NCBI RefSeq assembly: GCF_024594815.1
Contig: NZ_JANJOU010000008.1
Location: 248,001-312,000, forward strand
From: Roseomonas populi
GTDB taxonomy: Bacteria > Pseudomonadota > Alphaproteobacteria > Acetobacterales > Acetobacteraceae
Direction: 5' to 3'
Length of the DNA: 64,000 nucleotides
The notes below the pieces were generated by a model that did no database searches, was not told the DNA's origin, and was given only the letters and a program-made list of their open reading frames with translations. Positions 1 through 9,296 of this stretch are shown here, in pieces. The number at the start of each line of letters is the position of its first letter. Position 1 is the first letter of the stretch. Made by a program: the position numbers and the translations under genes.

Positions 1-1
1 C

Positions 2-1756
2 CTGCCAGCCGGCTCCGCGCTGCTCACCCGCCTGCCCGGGCGTGGCAGCCTGCTCGCCCCCGGGCCGGAGGTGGTGGCAGAGGCCGTCGCGGCCGGCGCC
101 GTGCCCTTCGAGACGATGGAGGCGGTGGAGCTCCGCCCGGAGCTGGACCTGCTGCGCTTCCACGCCTGGGGCGGGCGGGAGTGCTGCCTGCCCCGGGGCG
201 CGCTGGGCGCCACGCTGCGCGGGGACCTCACGAAGGTGCTCGCCCCCGGCCGCGTGCTGGTGATCCAGGAGCGGCTGAACCCCGCGACCGGCGACGCGCA
301 GGGCGCGGACCCCGCGCATCGCTGCGCCGTGCGGCTGACCCGCGTGACGGCGGGGGTGGACCCGCTGGGCGGTGCCTTCGACGATCCGCCCACGGAGGCG
401 CCGCTGCCGGTGACGGAAATCGAGTGGGCCGCGGAGGACGCGCTGCCCTTTCCCGTCTGCGTCTCCGCCCTGCTGGATGCGCCCGGCGGCGCCGTGGCCG
501 TGGAGGATGTCAGCACCGCCTGCGGCAACGTGGTGCTGGCCGACCACGGCATGACGCTGCCGGAGCCGGAGGCGCTGGGCCGCGTGCCCTCAGCCACGGT
601 CCTTGCCCTCGCCGCGCCCCGCCCGGCGGAGACGCTGACCGACGCGCCGGAGGCGGCCTGCGCGCACCGCGCCTGGACGGCGCTGCCACCGCGCTTCAAC
701 CCGGTGCTGCGGGAAGGGCCGCTGACCCATGCCGCGCCCTACGGCCCGGCCCAGCGCGGCTCCGCCGCCGCCGCCACGCGCTACGGTCCGGCCGAGGCCT
801 GGCCGGCGGTGCTCGGCGTCTCCAGCGCCGCACCTGACGGCACGGACGCGGACTGGGTGCTGCGCTACCCCGACCTGCTCGGCGCACAGGCGGAGGCGGC
901 CTTCACCGTGGAGGTGGACAACGACCTGCGCGGCCACCTGCGCTTCGGGGATGGCCGGCACGGGCTGCGCCCGCCGGAGGGCGCCGCCTTCTCCGCCCGC
1001 TACCGGGTGGGCAACGGGGTCGCCGGCAATGTCGGCGCCGGCGCCATCGCGCACCTCGTCGCGGCGCTGGGGGCCGTGGCGCTGAAGCCCGACAATCCCA
1101 TGCCCGCCACGGGCGGGGCCGAGGCGGAGAGCATCGAGTCGGTTCGCCGCCGCGCTCCCGCCGCCTTTCGCGTGCAGCAGCGCGCGGTGACGCCGGCCGA
1201 CTACGCCGAGGGAGGCCGCCGGTTGCCCGGCATCCAGCGCGCCGCTGCCGCGCTGCGCTGGACGGGAAGCTGGCACACCCATGTCGTCGCCGTGGACCGC
1301 CTGGGCGGGGAGGAGGTGGACGAGACCTTCGCGGGGGAGCTGACGGACGCGCTGGAGCCGCTACGCCTCCTGGGCCACGACGTGCAGGTGGTGGCGCCGA
1401 ACCATGTGGCGCTGGAGATCGGTCTGGCGGTGGAGATCGGCCCGGCCTATTTCCGCGCAGCCCTGCGCCAGGCGCTGCTGGCGGTGCTGGACACCGGCCC
1501 CGGCGGGCTCTTCCACCCTGACCGCTTCACCTTCGGCCAGGCGGTCTATCTCAGCCCCATCCTGGCCGCCGTGCAGTCCGTGCCCGGGGTGGTGGGCGTG
1601 GAGGCGACGGCCTTCCGCCGCTACGCCCAGCCGCGCACGGATGCCGCCGCCGCCGGTGTCCTGCCCCTGGCCGCGAACGAGATCGCGCGGCTGGACAACG
1701 ACCCAAGCTTCCCTGATCGCGGCGTGCTGCGGCTGCAACTGTGGGGGGGGCAGTGA
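2..1756 (+). CDS. Baseplate J-like assembly protein of a contractile injection system (5' end outside window)
   Basis: The reading frame is open to the left edge, so the true start lies outside the window; a GTG at 71 is only an internal candidate. The visible C-terminal part is about 584 residues. The stretch around nucleotides 900-1110 (DNDLRGHLRFGDG, then RVGNGVAGNVGAG) and the following segment (RAPAAFRVQQRAVTPADYA) are typical of baseplate J/gp6-like wedge proteins annotated as putative baseplate assembly protein. In eCIS and phage tails these proteins connect the tube-sheath base to the outer wedges. The stop overlaps the next gene by GTGA, which implies translational coupling. Sheath, tube and ATPase genes would be expected upstream, outside the window. 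Confidence 0.85.
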   Translation: MPAGSALLTRLPGRGSLLAPGPEVVAEAVAAGAVPFETMEAVELRPELDLLRFHAWGGRECCLPRGALGATLRGDLTKVLAPGRVLVIQERLNPATGDAQGADPAHRCAVRLTRVTAGVDPLGGAFDDPPTEAPLPVTEIEWAAEDALPFPVCVSALLDAPGGAVAVEDVSTACGNVVLADHGMTLPEPEALGRVPSATVLALAAPRPAETLTDAPEAACAHRAWTALPPRFNPVLREGPLTHAAPYGPAQRGSAAAATRYGPAEAWPAVLGVSSAAPDGTDADWVLRYPDLLGAQAEAAFTVEVDNDLRGHLRFGDGRHGLRPPEGAAFSARYRVGNGVAGNVGAGAIAHLVAALGAVALKPDNPMPATGGAEAESIESVRRRAPAAFRVQQRAVTPADYAEGGRRLPGIQRAAAALRWTGSWHTHVVAVDRLGGEEVDETFAGELTDALEPLRLLGHDVQVVAPNHVALEIGLAVEIGPAYFRAALRQALLAVLDTGPGGLFHPDRFTFGQAVYLSPILAAVQSVPGVVGVEATAFRRYAQPRTDAAAAGVLPLAANEIARLDNDPSFPDRGVLRLQLWGGQ

Positions 1757-4683
1757 GCGCCGCCGCGACCGGCCGGCCGGGGCAGCAGAGCTGCGGCTGC
1801 TGCGACGGCGCCGGGCCGGAGACCCCGGCGGAGCTGTGGAACCGCGCGGGGCTGCCCGCGATCGCCTACCGCATCGGTACCCATGGCAGCTTCAAGGCCA
1901 CACTGCTCTCGCGCCTGTCGGATGCCGGCTTCCCCGGCCTGCACGGGCTGACCAGCCGCGCGGATTCCGACCCGGCGATCGCGCTGCTGGACGCCGCCGC
2001 GGCCATGGCGGACGTGCTTACCTTCTACCAGGAGCGCATCGCCAACGAGAGCTACCTCCGCACCGCGACCGAGCGGCGCTCCCTCGTCGCACTGGGCCGG
2101 CTAACGGGGTTCGAGCCCTCGCCGGGCATCGCTGCCACCGCCTACCTGGCCTTCACCCTGGAGGATGCGGCGGGCGCGCCGGAGGAGTCCCCCATCCCCG
2201 CCGGTACACGGGTGCAGAGCATCCCCGCCGCCGGCGCGCTGCCCCAGACCTTCGAGACGCTGGCCGATTTCACCGGGCGCCCGGAATGGAACGCCATGCG
2301 CGCCGTCACCCGGCAGCCCCATCCGGTGCCGGATTCCGGCACGGCGGTGATCCTGGCCCGCGGCATCGCCACCGGGGTGCGGCCCGGCGACAGGCTGGTG
2401 CTGACCGGGCCCGGCGGCCACTGGGTCCGCACCGTGACGGCGGCGGAGCCGGACGCGGCGGCCGGGACCACCCGCATCGCCCTGCAGGTGCCGAAGCCTG
2501 CTCCCTGGCCGCCGCCCTTCAAGCCCATCGCCCTGCCCATGGCGGCCTTCAACCTGGCGCAGCGCCCGCTGACCGGCGCCGCGCTGGACCAGGACGTGAT
2601 TACCCGGCGCTGGGATCATGGCGACCTGCTCGCCTATGTACGCTCCAAGTCCTGGCCGGCGGCGGCGGTCATGGCGGGGGTGATGCACGCCGCCACCCGC
2701 CCGGCGCCGCCGCCCGCCGGGCTGGACGGCACGCCCGGCGCCTTCCGCTTCCGCCAGCGCGCCGCCGTGTTCGGCCACAACGCCCCGGCCTGGAACACCC
2801 TGCCCGAGGCGCAGCGGCAAGGCCCCGGCGGCCCGGCGACGGCGCTGCTGACGGCGGGGCAGCGCGTGCCCAACGCGCCGGGCCTCGTCGTCGGGGCGAG
2901 CGTGTCGAACGTCACCCTCGTCAACGCCACCATCGCCGGCGCGCCCCTGCCCCCGGGCCCGGGCGGGGCCGCCGGGCTGCCGCTGGTGGGCGGCGTGGTG
3001 CAGGGCGGCGTGGTGGTGCCCGGCGCGCCGCCGGGCACGCCGCATCCTGTGGATTGGGACAGCGTCGGCCGGACGCTCGACTACCTCTGGGACGGCAATG
3101 CCCTGGTGCGGGACGGGGACGGCGCGCCGCGGCGGGACAACACCCGCGTCCCGCTGGACCACGCCTATTCCGGCATCGGCCCCGGCAGCCTGGCGCTGCT
3201 GGAGGAGGGCGGGACGGCGACCGTGTTCGGCGTGGCCGCCGTGGGGGACCGCAGCGCCGTCGCCTTCTCCCTTTCCGCCCGGGTGACGGAGCTGAACCTC
3301 GGCGAGGGCGTCGCGCTGGGCGGCTTCGGCCGGCGCGGCACGGCGGTGCACTGCGACAGCGAGCCCCTGGCCCTGGCGGACGCCCCAGTGGAAGAGCCGG
3401 TGGCGGGCGGCACGGTCCTGCTGGACCGCATCTACCTCGGGCTGCGCGCCGGCCAGTACGTCGCCCTTGTCGGGCAGCGCGCCGACCTGCCCGGCGTGAT
3501 GGCTGCGGAGATCGCAGCTCTTGCCGCCGTCGCGGTCAGCGGCAACAGCACGGCACTCACCCTCGCCCGGCCGCTCGCCCATTCCTACGAGCGCGCCTCC
3601 CTGCGCGTGAACGCCAATGTGGTAGTGGCCACGCACGGCGCGGCGGTGGCGGAGACGCTGGGCAGCGGCGACGCGGCCCGGCTCTTCCAGGCCTTCACCC
3701 TGGGCCAGCCCGCCCTGACCCATGTCACCGACCCCGTGGAGGGCGGCAGCCGCTCCACGCTGACGGTGCGGGTGAACGGCGAGGCCTGGCGGGAGGTCCC
3801 CAGCCTCTACGGGGCTGGGCCGGAGGACCGGGTCTTCACCACCTGGCTGGAGGAGGACGGACGCACCCGCGTGGCCTTCGGCGACGGCGTTACCGGCGCG
3901 CGCCTGCCGACCGGCGCGGGCAACGTCGGTGCCGCCTACCGCGCCGGGATCGGCTCCCCAGGGCTGGTGGGGGCCGGGGCGGTCTCCCTCTTGATGACCC
4001 GGCCGCTGGGCGTGCGGAGCGTGACCAACCCCATCCCGACGGCCGACGCGGCCGACCCCGACGCGCCGGCGATGCTGCGCCAGACCGTGCCGCTTCATGT
4101 GCTGACCCTGGACCGCGTCGTCTCGCTGGAGGACTACCGGAACTTCGCGCTCGCCTATCCCGGCGTGTTCAAGGCGCACGCCACCTGGCGGGCCGGGGCG
4201 CGGCGGCGGGGCGTGCTGCTGACCGTGGCCGGGGCGGGCGGGCTGCCGCCGGACCCCACGGGTCCCTTCGCCCGCGGCCTCCTCGCCGCCCTGCGCGGCG
4301 CGAGCGACCCCAGGGTGGCCGTGGCGCTCGGTGGCGCCATTCCCGTCTTCTTCCAGGTCGCCGCCTCGCTCCGCACCGACCCGGCCCTGATCCGCGGCGC
4401 CGTGGAGGCCGCGGTGGGCGCCGCCCTGGCGGAGGCCTTCGCCCTGCCCCGCCGCGACTTCGGCCAGCCCGTGCGGCACAGCGAGGTGGTGGCGGTGATC
4501 CAGGACGTGCCCGGCGTGCTGGCCTGCGACCTGGAGGCGCTGTACCGGCTGGATGGCGCCATGGCCCCCGGCGTTCACCCCGTGCTGGAGGCCCATGTCC
4601 CGGCACCCGGGGGCGGCACCTCCCGCCCCGCGGAGATCCTGCTGCTCGATCCGCGGCCCATCGCCTTCGGGGTCCTGCCATGA
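1753..4683 (+). CDS. Second, large putative baseplate assembly protein (about 976 aa)
   Basis: The N-terminus (AELWNRAGLPAIAYRIGTHG, then LLDAAAAMADVLTFYQERIANESYLRTATERRSL) is the hallmark of the large putative baseplate assembly proteins found in actinobacterial and proteobacterial eCIS/tail-like loci. The C-terminal part has the baseplate-J pattern seen in the preceding gene (RVAFGDGVTGARLP, later RTVPLHVLTLDRVVSLEDYRNFALAYPGV). It is therefore probably a second wedge protein. I chose GTG at 1753, which overlaps the previous stop (GTGA) and has a G-rich ribosome-binding stretch just upstream at 1742-1750; GTG at 1741 in the same frame is the alternative. It is coupled to the next gene by ATGA. 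Confidence 0.85.
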   Translation: MSAAATGRPGQQSCGCCDGAGPETPAELWNRAGLPAIAYRIGTHGSFKATLLSRLSDAGFPGLHGLTSRADSDPAIALLDAAAAMADVLTFYQERIANESYLRTATERRSLVALGRLTGFEPSPGIAATAYLAFTLEDAAGAPEESPIPAGTRVQSIPAAGALPQTFETLADFTGRPEWNAMRAVTRQPHPVPDSGTAVILARGIATGVRPGDRLVLTGPGGHWVRTVTAAEPDAAAGTTRIALQVPKPAPWPPPFKPIALPMAAFNLAQRPLTGAALDQDVITRRWDHGDLLAYVRSKSWPAAAVMAGVMHAATRPAPPPAGLDGTPGAFRFRQRAAVFGHNAPAWNTLPEAQRQGPGGPATALLTAGQRVPNAPGLVVGASVSNVTLVNATIAGAPLPPGPGGAAGLPLVGGVVQGGVVVPGAPPGTPHPVDWDSVGRTLDYLWDGNALVRDGDGAPRRDNTRVPLDHAYSGIGPGSLALLEEGGTATVFGVAAVGDRSAVAFSLSARVTELNLGEGVALGGFGRRGTAVHCDSEPLALADAPVEEPVAGGTVLLDRIYLGLRAGQYVALVGQRADLPGVMAAEIAALAAVAVSGNSTALTLARPLAHSYERASLRVNANVVVATHGAAVAETLGSGDAARLFQAFTLGQPALTHVTDPVEGGSRSTLTVRVNGEAWREVPSLYGAGPEDRVFTTWLEEDGRTRVAFGDGVTGARLPTGAGNVGAAYRAGIGSPGLVGAGAVSLLMTRPLGVRSVTNPIPTADAADPDAPAMLRQTVPLHVLTLDRVVSLEDYRNFALAYPGVFKAHATWRAGARRRGVLLTVAGAGGLPPDPTGPFARGLLAALRGASDPRVAVALGGAIPVFFQVAASLRTDPALIRGAVEAAVGAALAEAFALPRRDFGQPVRHSEVVAVIQDVPGVLACDLEALYRLDGAMAPGVHPVLEAHVPAPGGGTSRPAEILLLDPRPIAFGVLP

Positions 4684-6668
4684 GCGATCGCCCGGTCCCC
4701 GATGCGGCCGCCCGGCTGCTCGCGCTTCTTCCGGCCATACACCGGATGCGGGACGCGGCCCTGGCCGAGGCGCGGGGCACCCGGACCGGCCCGCTGCACC
4801 AGTTCGTGCTGCTGCTGGCCGAGGTGATCGCCGCGATCGAGGAGAACCTCGACCAGCTCTACGACGACCAGTTCATCGAGACCTGCGCCGACTGGGTGGT
4901 GCCCTATATCGGCGACCTCGTCGGTTACCTCCCGATCCGGCCGGACAGCAGCGCCCCCGTGTCGCGGACGGAGGTGGCGAACACCATCCGCCATCGCCGC
5001 GCCAAGGGCACCGCGGTGGCGCTGGAAGGGGTGGCGCGGGACGTGACCGGGCGGGACGCCGCCGTGGTCGAGTTCCGCCGCCGCATGGCCGTGACGCAGC
5101 ACCTGAACCATCGCCGCCCCGGCATCCACAACGCCGCCCTGCGCGACCCCACCGCGATGGCCGATCCCGGCGGTCCCTTCGACACCCTGGCCCACGGGGC
5201 GGAGCTGCGGGGCATCGACCGGGGCGGGCGCTGGAACCTGATGAATGTCGGGTGCTTCCTCTGGCCCTGGCGCATCTGGCAGCTGCTGGACGCGGCGCCG
5301 GGGGAGCTGGATGCGCGGCGCTTCACCGTCAGCCCCCTGGGCTGCGATATGCCGCTGTTCAACATGCCCCTGCCGTTCTCCGGCCGCCTCTCCGGACCGG
5401 ACGAGGTGGCCTCGCCGCTGCGCCTGCGCGGCCCTGCGGCGGAGGCGCGGGCAGCGCGCTCGGTCCGCATCGAGGTGGGCGGGGTGGTCCAGCCCTTCCA
5501 CCTCTGCGACCTCTCGGACACGGGCGGGGCGACGCCGGGCTGGGCGAACATGCCGTCGGAGGGCGTGGCACTGGACCCGGAGCGGGGCCGCATCGCCTTT
5601 GCCGCGCCCCCCGCCGGCCCCGTGCGGGTCACCCACGCCCTGGCCTGGCCGGGCCTGCTGGGCGGCGGCCCGTACCCGCGGGAGGAAGAGGCCGCCGCGA
5701 CCATCCGCGTGCCGGCCGGGGCGCCGGACCTGACGGCGGCGCTCGGCGCAGGCCCGGCGCAGGGCGTGATCGAGGTGGCCGGCAGCCTCCGCCACGCCGC
5801 CCCCGCCGCGATTGCCGTGGCCGCCAACCGGGTGCTGGAGATCCGCGCGGCGAGCGGCAGCCGCCCGGTGCTCGACCTGGCGCAGCCCCTGGCGCTGGAA
5901 GGCGGGGAGGATTCGGAGCTGGTGCTGGACGGCTTCCTCGTCCTCGGCGCGGGGCTGGAGATCCCGGCGCAGCGCGCGGACGGGCAGCCGAACGGGCTGC
6001 GGCGGGTGACAATCCGCCACTGCACCCTCGTGCCCGGGCTGCGCCTGAACCCCGACGGCGCGCAGGCCTCGCCCGGCGCGCCCAGCGTCACGGTGGAGGC
6101 GCCGCTGACGCTCGCGCTCCGCAACAGCATCGCGGGCCCCATCCATGCCCGGCCGCACGCCGCCCTGCGGATCAGCGACAGCGTGCTGGATGCGGGCATT
6201 GCCGAGGCCCCCGCCATCGCCGCCGCAACGGGGGATGGTGCCGGGCCGTCCCTCTGGGCCTTCAACGCCACGATCCGGGGGCGCGTCGCGGCGCTCGCGC
6301 TGCCGCTCGCCTCCAACACGCTGTTCCTAGGCCCCGTTTCGGCGGAGCGGCTGCAGGATGGGGTGGTCCGCTTCTCCTTCGTGCCGCCGGGCTCGCGCAC
6401 GCCGCGGCGGCACGCCTGCGTCTCCCCGGCCGAGGGCGCGGCATGGCCCGCGCCGATGTTCCGCACGCTGCGCTTCGGCGCCGCGGGCTACGCGCGGCTC
6501 CTCGCCTCCACCGACCCGGCCATCCTGGCGGGGGCGGACAATGGCGGGCAGATCGGCGCCTGGAACGCGGCGCTCGACACGCCCGCCGAGAACGGGCTGC
6601 GCCTGCGCCTGGCGGAGTACACGCCCTTCGGGCTGGAAAGCGGGGTGTTCCATGTCCGCGACGCCTGA
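4680..6668 (+). CDS. Tail protein of contractile injection system (P2 gpI-like N-terminus)
   Basis: The product is 662 residues. The ATG at 4680 overlaps the previous stop (ATGA). The N-terminal 150 residues (LLPAIHRMRDAAL, FIETCADWVVPYIGDLVGYLP, SRTEVANTIRHRRAKGT) match the phage tail protein I-like domain that caps baseplates in eCIS clusters. The C-terminal half, from about residue 330, is rich in short glycine- and alanine-containing strands with isolated hydrophobic positions, as expected for a right-handed beta-helix; that could be a fibre or receptor-contact domain, but this is inference. It is the third gene of the operon and is separated from the DUF6519 gene by 66 nt. Confidence 0.75.
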   Translation: MSDRPVPDAAARLLALLPAIHRMRDAALAEARGTRTGPLHQFVLLLAEVIAAIEENLDQLYDDQFIETCADWVVPYIGDLVGYLPIRPDSSAPVSRTEVANTIRHRRAKGTAVALEGVARDVTGRDAAVVEFRRRMAVTQHLNHRRPGIHNAALRDPTAMADPGGPFDTLAHGAELRGIDRGGRWNLMNVGCFLWPWRIWQLLDAAPGELDARRFTVSPLGCDMPLFNMPLPFSGRLSGPDEVASPLRLRGPAAEARAARSVRIEVGGVVQPFHLCDLSDTGGATPGWANMPSEGVALDPERGRIAFAAPPAGPVRVTHALAWPGLLGGGPYPREEEAAATIRVPAGAPDLTAALGAGPAQGVIEVAGSLRHAAPAAIAVAANRVLEIRAASGSRPVLDLAQPLALEGGEDSELVLDGFLVLGAGLEIPAQRADGQPNGLRRVTIRHCTLVPGLRLNPDGAQASPGAPSVTVEAPLTLALRNSIAGPIHARPHAALRISDSVLDAGIAEAPAIAAATGDGAGPSLWAFNATIRGRVAALALPLASNTLFLGPVSAERLQDGVVRFSFVPPGSRTPRRHACVSPAEGAAWPAPMFRTLRFGAAGYARLLASTDPAILAGADNGGQIGAWNAALDTPAENGLRLRLAEYTPFGLESGVFHVRDA

Positions 6669-6734
6669 CCGCCGCGCGCCGACCTTTCCCAGAGCCACCC
6701 GGGCCGCCAAGCACCCGGCGAGAGGACCGTTGTC

Positions 6735-9296
6735 ATGAAGGGCGACTTCAGCCGGCTCGGCTTCGACCCAGGCCGCCGCTTCACGCGCGTGCTGATGCAG
6801 CAGGGGCGCGTCCAGCTCGATTCAGACTGGAACGAGCGGCAGGAGATCGACCGCTACCTCGGGCGCGCCGCGATCGCGGAAACCCTGGGCGCCTCCGGCG
6901 TCCCGGCGGTGGGGGGTGGCTTCGCGGTCGGGCTCGCAGCCTCGGGCAAGGACCTCATACTCGGGTCGGGGCGGCTCTTCGTCGAGGGGCTGCTCTGCGA
7001 GAACGACGCTCCGGGCGTGACGCTCGGCACCCAGCCCGACCTCCCCCTCGCGCGGGACGGGCTGGCCGGGCTGGACTGGCCAACCGTCACCGGCCGCTAC
7101 CTCGCCTTCCTCGATGTCTGGGAGCGCGACGTGAGCGCGCTGCAGGACCCATCCCTGCGCGAGACGGCGTTGGGCGGCCCGGACACGGCGACGCGCACGC
7201 GGCTGGTCTGGCAACTGCGGCTGGAGCAGGCCGCGCCCGATGCCGCGGCCGAGGACTTCCCGGCCGGCTGGGAGCCGCTATCCCTGGGCCGGCCGCGCGG
7301 CCGCATGCTGGCCGAGACGCTGCCGGCCGGAGAGGCGCCCGGCCCCTGCACCCTCCCGCCCCAGGCCCGCTACACCGCGCTCTCCAACCAGCTCTACCGG
7401 GTGGAGGTGCACCAGGGCGGCTGGCTCGGCCCGGCGCCGGACGACGCTGCGGCCGGGGCGCCGACCTTCAAGTGGTCGCGGGAGAACGGCAGCGTCGCCA
7501 CCCCTGTCACCGCCGTCTCCGGCCAGGAGCTCACCGTCTCGGACCTCGGCGCGGACGACCTCCTCGGCTTCCGCCCGAACGGCGTGGCGGAGATCCTGGA
7601 TGCGCGCATGGAGCTGGAGGGCGGACGCGGCGCGCTGCTGCGGATCGCCGCCATCGACACCGACGCGGGGACGCTGACGATCGACCCGGCGACGCCGGTG
7701 CCGCCGCTCGACCTCTCCGGCCCCGTGCTGCTGCGCCGCTGGGATCACCCGGCCGAGGTCGCCGCCGGCGTGCCGCTGGCGGAGGCGCCGGTCCCGCTGG
7801 AGGCCGGCATCACCGTGGCCTTCACCCCCGGCCACTACCGCGTTGGCGACTGGTGGAGCTTCGCCGCGCGCACCGCCATCGACGCCATGACCGGCAACCT
7901 GCTCTGGCCGGGGCCGGAGGGAGAGGCGATCCCGCCGCAGGGCACGCCCCACCACCACGTCCCCCTCGCCCTGGTGGATTACGACGCGGCGCGCGGATTG
8001 TTCTTCCTGGTGGAGGACTGCCGCACCTTCTTCGTGCCCGCCGCCGGGCGGCTGCCGGGCCTGCGGGCGCGCTGGTCGCGGGATGGCCGGCTGGCGGACC
8101 TGGCGCCGGGGCAGGCCGTTCGGCTCGACGCCTTCGGCCGCGGCATCATGGTGGCGAGCGGCGCGGCGCTGGACCCGAGTTCCGTGACGCCCGCCAGCGT
8201 GCGCCTGGTCGCCGACGTGCCCGTGACCATGGACCAGGTGGTGCCCGGCTCAAAGGACACCCGCGTGGTCGGCACGCAGGAGGTGGCGCTGGCCGCCGAG
8301 ATCGCCCTTGTCTCGGCACGTCGCCTGGTGATCACGCCCCTGCCCGCGGCCCAGGACATGCTGGGCGCCACCCTGACCCGCCGCACGGGCGGAGGGACGC
8401 AGGCGGAGTTCGCGCGGCAGTTCACCACGGCCGACCTCTCCGGCGCGGCCGCCCGATGGCAGGTCCAGCCGGACGGGACGCTGCTGCAGGCCGAGAGCGG
8501 CGCGGGGATGCTGGGATCGTTCCAGCCGGGAGCGCCGGCCCTCGCCCTCAGCCTGACTTCGGCGGACCGCACGGTCATGCAGGCCGGGGCATCCTTCACC
8601 TCGCAGAGCACGGGCGATGCGGGGCTGGTGTTCAACTGGCGAAGCAACGCGGATTTCTGGGTTCTCTTCCACTCCTTCTATTTCCGGACCGTCGGCTTCT
8701 CCGGCGCCTTCGCCGTGATGGAGTTCAACCTCGTCCACTACGTCCAGGGCCAGCTCGCCGGCTCGCCGCCCGTGCTGGGGACAGTGCCCTTCGTGCGGAC
8801 GGACACCAGCGGCCGCACGCTCGCCTGGACCACCGATCTCGACATCACCGCCCGGTCCAACGGGCTGGCCTTCGGCGCGCGCGTCACCTGGGCGAACGGC
8901 ATCGTGGACACGATCCCGCCCTTTTCCGGGCCGGCGGGCACCGTCGCGCCGCCCACGGCCTTCGTTGCCGGGGGGCGGATCGGTGTCATGAGTCGCGCCA
9001 AGGGCGATGCGCGCTTCACCCGGCTGCAATGGACCACGCAGGACGACGAGAGGCAGACGGTGCTGCCGCTGGGGGCCAGTGCGCCCGTGCCGGTGCGGCT
9101 GGTGGTCAAGCGCGCCCTGCTCCGCACGGCCGAGGAGGCCCAGGCGATGCGCGGGATTGCCCCACCGCCCGCCCTTGCACCGGAGCCGGACCTGGAGACC
9201 GGCTTCATGGTCACGGCCGCGTCCGGCTACTACGGCCGCTACGGCGCGGCGGGCGCAGCGGGCGGCCTGCCCGGCATCGGGACGGAAAGGCTGTGA
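6735..9296 (+). CDS. DUF6519 domain protein of the eCIS cluster with an inserted lectin-like region
   Basis: The product is 853 residues with an ATG start behind a GAGAGG ribosome-binding site. The opening (MKGDFSRLGFDPGRRFTRVL, then QQGRVQLDSDWNERQEI) is the diagnostic start of DUF6519 proteins, a family of unknown function that recurs in contractile-injection and tail-like loci. Residues about 555-730 (DAGLVFNWRSNADFWVLFHSFYF, read in short blocks) resemble a LamG/concanavalin-like jelly roll used by other proteins for glycan binding. I infer an exposed structural or target-recognition component. The stop overlaps the next start (TGATG). Confidence 0.75.
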   Translation: MKGDFSRLGFDPGRRFTRVLMQQGRVQLDSDWNERQEIDRYLGRAAIAETLGASGVPAVGGGFAVGLAASGKDLILGSGRLFVEGLLCENDAPGVTLGTQPDLPLARDGLAGLDWPTVTGRYLAFLDVWERDVSALQDPSLRETALGGPDTATRTRLVWQLRLEQAAPDAAAEDFPAGWEPLSLGRPRGRMLAETLPAGEAPGPCTLPPQARYTALSNQLYRVEVHQGGWLGPAPDDAAAGAPTFKWSRENGSVATPVTAVSGQELTVSDLGADDLLGFRPNGVAEILDARMELEGGRGALLRIAAIDTDAGTLTIDPATPVPPLDLSGPVLLRRWDHPAEVAAGVPLAEAPVPLEAGITVAFTPGHYRVGDWWSFAARTAIDAMTGNLLWPGPEGEAIPPQGTPHHHVPLALVDYDAARGLFFLVEDCRTFFVPAAGRLPGLRARWSRDGRLADLAPGQAVRLDAFGRGIMVASGAALDPSSVTPASVRLVADVPVTMDQVVPGSKDTRVVGTQEVALAAEIALVSARRLVITPLPAAQDMLGATLTRRTGGGTQAEFARQFTTADLSGAAARWQVQPDGTLLQAESGAGMLGSFQPGAPALALSLTSADRTVMQAGASFTSQSTGDAGLVFNWRSNADFWVLFHSFYFRTVGFSGAFAVMEFNLVHYVQGQLAGSPPVLGTVPFVRTDTSGRTLAWTTDLDITARSNGLAFGARVTWANGIVDTIPPFSGPAGTVAPPTAFVAGGRIGVMSRAKGDARFTRLQWTTQDDERQTVLPLGASAPVPVRLVVKRALLRTAEEAQAMRGIAPPPALAPEPDLETGFMVTAASGYYGRYGAAGAAGGLPGIGTERL

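Noticed and set aside
2101-4596. 831-codon open frame antisense to the large baseplate gene
   Set aside because: It mirrors the third-codon-position GC bias of the real gene, is rich in histidine, arginine and glycine, and has no domain. The same applies to the long antisense frame at 12214-14601.
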